Shown one piece after another: positions 1 through 6,872 of a stretch of 11,427 nt of DNA; within the stretch, counting starts at the first letter, position 1; the number at the start of each line of letters is the position of its first letter. The translations under genes and the position numbers were made by a program. The notes below the pieces were generated by a model, which saw only the letters and a program-made list of their open reading frames with translations, searched no databases and had not been told where the DNA came from. The DNA comes from Cerioporus squamosus (Eukaryota; Basidiomycota; Agaricomycetes; Polyporales; Polyporaceae): contig JABYQS010000907.1 of NCBI GenBank assembly GCA_022592435.1, positions 1 to 11,427 on the forward strand, written 5' to 3'.

Positions 1-167
1 ACTGGCACGGGCATTCCCTAGTGAAACGACGGAGTAGCCGTCCCGGGAATACGGTGTCCAGATGGTGCCGGCGTAGAGCTGCGACGCGTTGCGAGCAGTA
101 GTAGACGGCAAAGTTCGGCATGCAGGCCAGACGAGCAAGCAAGAGCGCGGACAGGGAAGGGCGTGTA
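1..167 (-). CDS. Partial coding exon running off the left edge, product unknown
   Basis: Read on the minus strand, one frame is open from about 165 to the window edge. It ends in residues that look like real protein: SQLYAGTIWTPYSRDGY followed by SVVSLGNARAS, with mostly G or C at third codon positions. A plausible intron acceptor lies just upstream: a CTCAC branch-like site, a pyrimidine-rich stretch and CTCGCAG, with the exon beginning at 167. The start codon is not visible and would lie in an upstream exon. I do not recognise the family. The gene would be divergent from the importin fragment that starts at 330, so the two would share a short upstream region. The alternative is a chance open frame in GC-rich DNA. 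Confidence 0.33.
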
Positions 168-420
168 CTGCGAGGAAAGCAGCGCGCAGAAGACGGCAGA
201 GTGAGACAGCGAGAGCCGAAGACGCGCGACGGCGAGTAGCCACGAGGCGAACCCTAACCCCGCGCGATGTGTGCAAGCCCTCCGCCAGATTGGGACGGCT
301 GCTACTCGCCGTCTCCCACCAAAAACGCGATGGCGGACGTCGCTGTGCCCCCGAGGTCACCGCCGAGATCACCCAGATCCTCTCCAACCTCGTCCTCGGC
401 GACAATGCGATCCGCCAGAG

Positions 421-465
421 GTGAGCCCGCCCCGCCGCACATCGATCGCCGCTGACGCAGCCCAG
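421..465 (+). other. Intron 1 of the importin fragment
   Basis: Donor GTGAGC follows CGCCAGAG. A GCTGAC branch site sits at 451-456 and the acceptor is CCCAG. At 45 bp it is a normal fungal size. Joining the exons leaves the frame one base short (CGCGAG where CGCCGAG would restore the family reading), so this junction carries one of the three frameshifts. Confidence 0.7.
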
Positions 466-558
466 CGCGAGCAGGCCGTCGACGAGAGGCTCGCACACAC
501 CCCCGAGCTCTATCTCCTCGCCATAGCCCAGTTCGCCACGTCCGCCGACACCGAGCTC

Positions 559-610
559 GTGAGTCCCCGCCTCTCTCGTCCGCCCCCTGCCCTCACGCGC
601 GCGCCCGAAG
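559..610 (+). other. Intron 2 of the importin fragment
   Basis: Donor GTGAGT follows codons for TEL. The acceptor is GCCCGAAG just before ATGCGCTCC. The 52-bp intron is phase 0 and splices TEL to MRSFSLVLL, which is the expected continuity of the importin N-terminal repeats. Confidence 0.75.
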
Positions 611-1000
611 ATGCGCTCCTTCTCGCTCGTCCTCCTCCGCCGCCTCCTCTTCCGCCCCGCCAATGCCCAGCGCGTGCCTCTCTACGACCACCTCGGCGCA
701 CAGGCGATCGAGACCCTCCAGCGCATCCTCCTCCACTCGCTCCAGCACGAGCCCGCCCCCGTCGTCCGCCGCAAGACCGTCGACACCGTCACCGACCTCT
801 CGAACAACGCCATGCGCCGCGGCCATCCCTGGCCCGCTCTCCAGCCACAGGTCTTTGCCATGTCCGACAGCCACGACGTCCTCACGCGCGAGGCCGCCTT
901 CCGTGTGTTCGCTGGCTGCCCGAATCTCATCATCGACCTCCAGACGGACGCCGTTGTCGCGATCCTTCAGAAGGGGCTGCAGGACACGCAGAGCACCGAG

Positions 1001-1772
1001 GTGAGTCGCGATCTTCTTTCGCCCTGTCTTCCTTGTCGCCATGCACCGGTGCTATCTTGCACCGGTGTCCCCTTCTTCCGTCTGATATGCCTCGCAAGAT
1101 GCAATCATCGGGCGTCCCTCTCTCGGGCTGCGCGCGGACCTTTTATCGTCCGCGCGAGCCATAACTCTGCACGAGTTATACGCCTCGTTCCCTCTCCCTT
1201 CATCTAAACCAGTACGCCTTGCCGTCCCCGTGACCGCCTGCTGCCCCAGCACGATCGCGGATACCGTCCGAGCATGTGCGAATGCGAGCGACGCGGACTT
1301 TGGCTCACTGGCGTACTCAATCGCTCCGTTGCACCCGCACCCCGTTCTTCACTCGGAACCCCGCCGTCTTTCCACATGCGTTTGCAGGCGTTTGCCCATG
1401 CCCCAGAGCGCCTCGTCATTGCCCTCACGGCCATGTCACCAATCGTTCTTCTCTGCCAAAGGACGTGCGTGCGATGGTCCTCGTCTCGTCCCAGTGCTGC
1501 GCATAGTCCAGCATGGTGCCATCTGTCCCAGCAGCGCGCGCGCATGCGATGTGCAGTACGCACGTACTGAGTATGTGCACCAGCGTTCGCAGTTGATTAC
1601 ACATGCTGCCAAGCCTGTGCGAGGATGTGGTCTGAGACCGAGACGCAGTGCTTGTGCCTATGGAGGCATCGACGATGCGTCAGGTGTTATGGCAGGCTCT
1701 GGGCTATATTGCTAGTTCTTCTCATTGTTTTTGCCCTTGGATGGGCTGGGATGCTGACACCTAGTCCTCCAG
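1001..1772 (+). other. Expanded 772-bp intron 3 of the importin fragment
   Basis: The flanks are clean splice sites: GTGAGTCGCG directly after DTQSTE, and GCTGACACCTAGTCCTCCAG directly before VRLASLRAAVAFL. The protein is continuous across the gap, so nothing coding is missing. At 772 bp it is more than ten times longer than the other introns seen here. Inside are several inverted repeats, described separately. I find no transposase, no terminal inverted repeats at the ends and no target-site duplication. No convincing gene lies within it. Confidence 0.8.
1043..1180. repeat. Cluster of inverted repeats (hairpins) inside the expanded intron
   Basis: Several perfect pairings lie close together. 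GCACCGGTGC (1043-1052) is a palindrome, and GCACCGGTG recurs at 1059-1067. ATCTTGC (1054-1060) pairs with GCAAGAT (1094-1100). GGCT-G-CGCGCGGAC (1126-1139) pairs with GTCCGCGCG-AGCC (1148-1160), a 13-bp stem with one bulged G and an 8-base loop. ATAACTC (1161-1167) pairs with GAGTTAT (1173-1179) around a 5-base loop. The arrangement could fold as consecutive stem-loops in the intron RNA. I do not recognise a snoRNA or ribozyme family; the two hairpins lack an obvious H box or ACA box in the expected places. Confidence 0.6.
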
Positions 1773-2458
1773 GTCCGACTGGCATCCCTCCGCGCTGCCG
1801 TCGCGTTCCTCACTGCCCTCGACCTCAACGCGCAAGCGCAGGCCCTCGCGCTGCTCTACCCAATGCTCAACACGCTCCCGTCCGTGCCGTGCCCGCAGCA
1901 GCCCGCGTTCCTGTCCGTGCTCACCGAGCTCGCGGGCTCGAACGCGCACCTCTTCCGCCCACACATTCCCGCGCTGCTCAAGTTCCTCCCGTCGCTTCTG
2001 CTCCCGGTCGTCGACGCTGGCCCACGCCAACTGTCGCGCGTCCGAACCCGGGCGGCGGGAGCTCGTTCGCGTTCCCGCCGGTCGCGCAGAGTGCGAGCGC
2101 GAACGGGGAGGAGAAGGAGCCGGTGGGCGAGGAGGACGAGGTGCGAAAGGCCGCACTGGAGTTCATGACGACCCTGAGCGAGTCGAAACCGGGGATGCTG
2201 AGGAGCGAGCCGGCGTGGGTCGAGATCGTCGTGCGCGGGTGCTTGGAGGGCATGGGCGAGATCCCGGAGGACGACACGGAGACGTGGCTGGAGGCGGACC
2301 CGGCAGAGGACCCGACGGACGATTCGTACCCGCACACGTATGAGCACTCGCTCGATCGCGTCGCGTGTGCGCTGGGCGGGCAGGCTGTCCTCCCGTCTGC
2401 GTTCGCGTTCATCCCTGCCATGCTTGCGAGCCATGATTGGCGGCTACGACATGCGGGC

Positions 2459-3190
2459 CGAATGCTTCGTGGACATGTACATAGCGTAGCGAATATATCT
2501 CTCTCGCCAGACTTCTCGTGTGCGCTGCGCCAGCAAAGTACGGAAGCAGAGAGTGTGCAGCATGGACCTGTGCATGGGGTAGTGCTGTGCCGGAGTCCGC
2601 GTGCGCTACATCGGACTTGTGCCCGCGCTGCGGCCGGTAGCCTCGTGTCTGCGGTCCCTCCGAGCGCACACGAGATCTCCCAGGACGATCGTTTGCCTAG
2701 GGGGTATATACGACACTGGGGTGCTCTGGGGACTAAGTAGTAGGATGTGGACACTCGGGATGTGGGCGGACTTGGGAAAGCAGAGGACGCGGAGAGGTCG
2801 TTCAGACGGGCTCGACGGCGAGAAGTGGATGTATTTCGAGTACTAGAGTACACAGAAAACACTCTAATACATTCACGTACGAGAGAACGCGCCGCGGGGA
2901 GTAGTAAGTACGACACCCCTGCGCGACGACAGAACACGTCCCGGAGGACGGGCGGATACGGGCGCCTATTCCGCCTGTCTCTTGTCTCCGACCACCACCA
3001 CGTCTCGCCGCTCCGTCTTCGCTTGCACACTCTGCACTGGGGAACTCGTCCCAATTTCGCGCTCTTCTTTAGACGACTCCGTGCTTACCTGGGACTTCCA
3101 GACTGCTCGACATCCCGAGGACTCGAGACTTGTAGGCTGGGCTAGAGGCGCATGGGAGGCACTTGAGAGCTGTCAGAGCGACGTACAGCG
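2459..3190. other. No recognised gene; sequence downstream of the importin breakpoint
   Basis: Importin similarity stops at about 2458 and the following sequence is unrelated to that family. The plus frame stays open to 2740, but its residues are compositionally odd and do not resemble HEAT repeats. TATATA occurs at 2705-2710 without a convincing gene after it. A short plus-strand stretch near 3036-3140 reads GELVPISRSSLDDSVLTWDF, which is protein-like, but it has no ATG start and no flanking structure I can confirm. I see no clear element ends or target-site duplication that would explain the truncation. Confidence 0.5.
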
Positions 3191-3879
3191 TCCGCGCACA
3201 TAGCAAGGTAAGTCTCATGCAGCATGCTTGCGCTTTCTTGCTGCTGGGTGGGCTTGGGACGACCTGATGTGCTGGTAGCGACCGGACAAGACTCGTCTGC
3301 GGAGATTGTCAGGCGGTGCGGTTAGCTGTCGGAGACGCGAGAATACGCACCGAGGTAAGTACCCACGCGTAGTATGGTCTCTTGTCGTGCTTGCATGCAG
3401 GAGGACGCTGTAGCCAACATCCGGGACGAGGTGCCGACACTTTGCTGGGGAATCTGTGCTCAGACTGGGTTGGGAGCTGCCCCGGGATCGCGAGCTGACT
3501 ACACACGTACCTAGCTATGCTTCGCGGCTCTCCCTGGATCCTCCGACGCACGAAACGACTGCGTTGTGCCCGGGAGCGCTGGACGCGAGGTACGTCAGAG
3601 CCAGTCTTGCGTCCAACAAACTTCGAACGAACCTCAAGCAGCCTAGTATTCGGCAGGCACGTTTTCGTCGAGCCGATGGGAGACCGGAGGTCCAGCACAT
3701 CGGGCGAGGAGCAGTCTGCACAAGAAAGGTACGTGAGCGGACGTCGTACAAGGAAGCTGCATGCTCACCTGCACGCAGCAGTGTACAGAGAACACGCTAC
3801 ACCCGTTGCCTCTCGCCGCTGCACACCACGTCGTCCGCGTGTCAACAGCGCGCGGTCCTGGCAACCTGCTCGAACCTGG

Positions 3880-5420
3880 CAGGTAAGAACAGCAAGCCAG
3901 CAAAAGCCAGCGAAGACTCACGAAGCTCGTCGAGGACGCGCTGCGCGCGTCCTCCCTCCTCCAGAGGTCCAGGCTGCAGCGACCAGCGAGCGCGGCGCTC
4001 TGGCTGGGACAGACGACTGCGATGGCGAGCAGCCCGGGAGCTCGATGTTGCCCAGGAGCGCGTGCCCGGGAGCGCTGACGAACACCCCGGGAGCTCGAAT
4101 GCGGGCTCGACAACGTGCCCGGGAGCGCTGAAGGCGCGTCCACAAGCCGGAGGCGTCGGACACCGCGGTATGCACTGTCCCGGCGACGTGCTGAGATTCC
4201 CGAGTGACAGGTAAGTTAGCAGGGCAACACTGTACGCCGTCGAAAGCAGGTGAAGGATACTCACGAAGCTCGATGACGAGGTCGCGCGCAACGCGTCCTC
4301 TCTTCCAGAGGTCCGGGCTGCAGCGAACCGGAAACACAGAGAGACGGCTGTGGGAGACGACCCGGGCGTGCTCGCAAGCAACCTGGGAGCTTGACGTCGA
4401 CCATGAAGACGTGCCTGGGAGCGTTGGTGACGCAGCCGCTACTCAGCGGGTCTCGAGGACGCACGAAGCTCGCCAACGAGGACGCGACGAGGACGCGCTG
4501 CGCGCGTTCGCTCTCATTGAGAGGTCCGTGCTGCAGCGTGCAGTGGGCGCGGAGCGATCGCTCCGAGAGACGACTGCGCTGACGAGCACGCCGGGAGCTC
4601 GACGTCTCCCAGGCAAACATGCCCGGGAGTGCTGGCGAACACCCCGAATCTCGAACGTGGGCTGGACGACGTGTCTGGGAGCGCTCTCGATGCATCTGCA
4701 ATCCGGCGCGAGGCGTTGGACGAGGTTTGCAACAAACAACCGGGGGCTGTCGACGTCCGCACTACAAGGCATGAGGTGAGTGATTCACAACGGCGGAGGG
4801 CTGGCGGACTTGCGGACCATGTGCAGGCTTCTCGAGCCTCTCGAGAGTGGTTGAGGCCTTGACGGCGTCGTGCGATGAGTTTGGAAGCTCGGTAGTGGTG
4901 GAGCGACGGATGGGGAGAGCCGGAGAACCAGTGGACGCTCACGTCCTGCCACATCGCCACACCTGAGAAGCGACGGCCACCTACAGAGACACGGCTGCGG
5001 ACGACGATCCGGGAGCTCGACACCGCCCACGAAGACATGCCGGCGAGCTCTGGCAGATACCGCGGAGCTCAAATGCAGGTGCCGGGGCGCGCTCTCGACG
5101 CATCTGCAACCGGGCGGTGTAGGACGAAGTCTGCAGCAGACGGCCGGGAGTTGTCGAACACCGCCTCGTAGACACGTCCGCACTACAGGAAGCAGGTATG
5201 AGATGAGCGAACCACAACGGCGAAGAGCTGACTGACTTACAGCAAGGTACTTGTGGTACGCTCTTGAAGCCTTCTGCCACCGGATGGAGGCTTGACGGCG
5301 TCGTATGCCGGGTCCGGGAGCTCGATAGCGGCGTAGAGCCCAGAGAAGGGGTGGCCACTCGCGTCGTGCGACATCGCGACTCTCGAGTAGTGATGGGAAG
5401 CTCGCCCGGAGCAGCACCGA
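3880..5420. repeat. Diverged tandem repeat array with alternating GGGAGCTCGA / GGGAGCGCTG motifs
   Basis: Units start with CACGAAGCTCG at about 3919, 4262 and 4462. They share AGAGGTCC followed by GCTGCAGCG (about 3964, 4307, 4521) and a pair of motifs: CCGGGAGCTCGA (4033, 4085, 4382 with one change, 4591, 5009, 5314) and GCCCGGGAGCGCTG (3568, 4064, 4117, 4413 degenerate, 4621, 4673 degenerate, 5080 degenerate). The 3' part of a unit, ending TCCGCACTACA, occurs at 4756 and again at 5177, 421 bp apart. CTTGACGGCGTCGT with related downstream sequence is also duplicated (about 4858 and 5290). Copies differ by many substitutions and by indels that are not multiples of three, for example 53 versus 52 bp between neighbouring motifs. 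That argues for an old tandem duplication kept as DNA or RNA rather than as a coding repeat. Scattered CCGGGAG motifs continue to about 5800. Confidence 0.72.
4762..4813 (-). other. Candidate GC-AG intron in one repeat copy
   Basis: On the minus strand the sequence begins GCAAGTCCGCC and ends with a CTCAC branch-like site and CATGCCTTGTAG. The equivalent position in the neighbouring copy (5240-5183) begins GTAAGTCAGTC and ends CTTCCTGTAG, and the middles align (CGCCGTTGTG in both). The donor therefore differs by GT to GC. It may be a functional minor-type donor or a decayed splice site. Confidence 0.4.
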
Positions 5421-6210
5421 GTGCGAATAGTCGCGAGCCGCGACGTCGGGAACACGAGGTTGAGGAGGGGTACACGACTATGGGACATTGATCTCCAAGA
5501 GTCAACGCCACGTCGCTCCCCTCGGATCGACGCCGTCGCGTCGAAACTAGATGACTGAAGGGTGAGCAATGTGCTCTGTACATTGAGCACGACGACATCA
5601 ACTCACCAGGGACACAGGAGGGGGTCACACTCCTCGAGACGCTTCTCCCGGCCGGGAGCGGCCTACGGTGTCGCAACTTGTGCTCGGGAGGTAGAGCAAG
5701 TCGCCCGGGAGACTCTGTCAGCTCCCTGGTGTCCCCTCGACGTGTCGTGTTGTTGCCGCATCGCAGCAGTGACGACCGACGACCCGGGAGACACACTGAC
5801 GGCGAGAGCTCGCGCGTCCCGGTCTTGATGCGTCGCAGCGGGCCTGGAGGCGGCGGTGAGTCGACAAGAAGACTGCGGGAGCAGATACATGGTGAGTTAT
5901 CTGCTTCATGCATCGCAGACGAGATAGCTGACTTACAAGGTCTACGGCACCTCAGTCTGTGGACATCGGCATGGTGTACGCGCCTTCGACGTGGTGGTGC
6001 GTGCCCTGGGGAGCGTTCCGAGTCGACTTGCACTGGCGTAGGGCCGCGCCGACCGTGCAATGTCGTCGGAGGCATGGTGCTCGGAGACAGCGCATGCGCT
6101 GGGAGAAGAACGGTCTCGCCCGGGCGGCGCAAGTAGTGCCCGGTCGTAGTACCGTCAGCAAACCACTCGCGACGAGCGTTCGCGGGAACGCAAGAAAGAA
6201 AGGTGCGTAC
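5421..6210. other. No recognised gene; outer part of the repeat-related locus
   Basis: This stretch holds isolated CCGGGAG motifs (about 5652, 5704, 5783) and two strong minus-strand intron candidates (5606-5555 and 5936-5874). The exon between them would be 267 bases. A long minus-strand open frame covers 6132-4981, but its composition is arginine, serine and proline rich, it crosses the intron candidates, and it shows no domain. I regard it as a product of base composition. Confidence 0.45.
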
Positions 6211-6372
6211 CTCGCGTTCTCCTCGAGCACATCGCTCTGCGACTCGGAACTCCCGGACGATGTCACGCTGCGCGTCGGGGTCGAAAGTGGGCTCGTTGGG
6301 AAGGGGGAAGGTAGGGCGGGTGGTGGGTTGAGATGTGTGGGCAGTAGCGGCGATGGAAGAATGTAGTAGATG
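6211..6372 (-). CDS. Candidate internal exon of the minus-strand locus, product unknown
   Basis: This 162-base segment (54 codons) sits between an acceptor (GCTGACGGAACTTCGTCTAG ending at 6373) and a donor (GTACGCACC starting at 6210). The frame starting at its first base is fully open and contains NEPTFDPDAQRDIVREFR. A second frame is also open and reads TPTRSVTSSGSSESQSDV near its end, with GC-rich third positions. Which frame is used, if any, depends on the upstream exon, which I could not join without a stop. ATG at 6416 in the second frame could be an alternative start if the upstream intron is not spliced. No family recognised. Confidence 0.3.
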
Positions 6373-6450
6373 CTAGACGAAGTTCCGTCAGCGATGATAG
6401 ACCGTGTAGCGAGCATAGACAGCGTCAAATAAATTGAGCTCGATACTTAC

Positions 6451-6712
6451 TACAGCCGGATGAGTGTGGAGACTGAGCGATTTCAAGGCGAACACCGAAT
6501 AGCACGGTGAGGACGGAGGTTAGTGTGATGAGGAGGACAGAGGGCAGCGCAATGCGGAAGCGGGAAGGAGGTAGGAGGGAGAGGCGGGTGCAAGTCTGCG
6601 CCGGACACGTAGGAAGACATGTCGCCAGCAGAGGAGAGACGGCGTGACACGGCGGCCGCGGAGGTGGCTGTGAGCGCAGGTTTAACCTCGCTTCTGCGGG
6701 GTCGCTAGCCAC
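6451..6712 (-). CDS. Candidate first exon with a hydrophobic segment, product unknown
   Basis: Before a good donor (GTAAGTATCG, starting at 6450), one minus-strand frame reads FRIALPSVLLITLTSVLTVL then FGVRLEIAQSPHSSGC, a plausible transmembrane helix followed by a hydrophilic stretch. In another frame, ATG at 6620 begins MSSYVSGADLHPPLPPTS but stops before the donor. Its context (a pyrimidine-rich leader, GCGACATG) looks like a fungal start. Joining the two frames would need an indel, so I do not assert one protein. It lies at the promoter-proximal end of the multi-intron minus-strand locus. Confidence 0.27.
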
Positions 6713-6872
6713 CCGGCCGATTTGCGATGGAACGCGCGCTCATTTCACTGATCGACTATTTCCGAGCGAGCACCATTCTCCAGTGTCGCAGGATATGAGT
6801 GATTAATTAGCGAGTATGATAACTTTGAATGAACAGAAATGCAGCAAAGCAGGGAACAACTGCAGTAGACTA
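6713..6872. other. AT-richer spacer between two minus-strand loci
   Basis: The stretch is locally richer in A and T (for example GATTAATTAGCGAG near 6801) than the surrounding DNA. It follows the stop codon of the 7719-6873 gene and precedes the putative start of the next minus-strand locus at 6620. It would therefore hold the 3' untranslated region and terminator of one and the promoter of the other. No canonical AATAAA is obvious and no TATA box was found. Confidence 0.4.

Larger units (their letters stand above)
330..2458 (+). pseudogene. Truncated importin beta (importin-5 / Kap121 type) gene, 5' portion with frameshifts
   Basis: This is the N-terminal third or so of a nuclear import receptor of the importin-5/Kap121 (PSE1) family, made of HEAT repeats that bind Ran-GTP and cargo at the nuclear pore. 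Exons inferred from splice signals are 330-420, 466-558, 611-1000 and 1773-2458. Readable pieces include VTAEITQILSNLVLGDNAIR, MRSFSLVLLRRLLFRPA, RRKTVDTVTDLSNNAMRRG, FRVFAGCPNLIIDLQTDAV, VRKAALEFMTTLSESKPGML, the acidic loop EADPAEDPTDDSYPHTYEHS, then LDRVACALGGQAVLP and MLASHDWRLRHAG. The last pieces match the conserved acidic-loop and LDR.A..LGG region of importin-5. Three one-base losses break the frame: near 347-352 (MADVAVP to PEVTAE), near 466-470 at the exon 2 start, and at 2021-2023 (DAGP to TPTVARP). Family similarity ends at about 2458, after roughly 420 of the 1,080-1,100 residues usual for the family. The family call is firm. Whether the frameshifts are biological or assembly errors cannot be told here. 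Confidence 0.88.
3579..6620 (-). other. Putative multi-intron minus-strand transcript across the repeat block
   Basis: On the minus strand, well-formed introns recur: 6450-6373 (GTAAGTAT, CTGAC, TCTAG), 5936-5874 (GTAAGTCAG, CTCAC, CTCCCGCAG), 5606-5555 (GTGAGTTG, CTCAC, CCTTCAG), 5240-5183 (GTAAGTCAG, CTTCCTGTAG), 4813-4762 (GC donor), 4264-4191 (GTGAGTATC, CTAAC, TCTCAG), 3921-3876 (GTGAGTC, CTTAC, CTGCCAG), 3768-3716 (GTGAGC, CTCAC, CTTGTGCAG) and 3632-3579 (GTTCGT, CTGAC, GTCCAG). Sizes are 46-78 bp. Branch-to-acceptor distances suit fungi on this strand, whereas the plus-strand reading puts the branch site almost on the acceptor. A possible first ATG is at 6620 in pyrimidine-rich leader sequence. 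I cannot join the exons into one frame and recognise no protein, so this may be a noncoding RNA, a decayed gene or a duplicated hypothetical gene. Confidence 0.4.

Noticed and set aside
250..260. CCCTAACCCC, resembling a telomere repeat
   Set aside because: Only one unit is present, with no tandem CCCTAA; chance in C-rich DNA.
1126..1180. H/ACA snoRNA formed by the two adjacent hairpins
   Set aside because: No ANANNA hinge between the hairpins, which abut directly, and no ACA three bases before a plausible end. The second stem is too short.
1230..1715. Open frame inside the expanded intron, and a short stretch reading AFAHAPERLVIALTAMSP
   Set aside because: The large frame is Cys/Arg/Pro-rich with no domain. 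The short stretch is only about 20 residues and has no continuation, so an inserted gene is not supported.
1978..3054. Minus-strand open frame of 358 codons
   Set aside because: Half of it is antisense to the firm importin exon, and the remainder has no protein-like signature.
3356..3403. Plus-strand intron GTAAGTACCC to CTTGCATGCAG
   Set aside because: The signals look good, but no CTNAC branch site lies at a suitable distance and there is no coding frame on either side. Neighbouring introns favour the minus strand.
3880..5420. CRISPR array or satellite made of identical repeats
   Set aside because: Units are long, strongly diverged and unevenly spaced, with no short identical repeat separated by unique spacers. 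The setting is eukaryotic.
4981..6132. Minus-strand open frame of 383 codons
   Set aside because: Arg/Ser/Pro-rich composition, crosses strong intron candidates, no domain, and sits in repeat DNA whose copies shift frame. Treated as a composition effect.
3200..6400. Transposon such as a KDZ, Helitron or LTR element
   Set aside because: No transposase, helicase or reverse transcriptase motif, no long terminal or inverted repeats, and no target-site duplication could be seen by eye.
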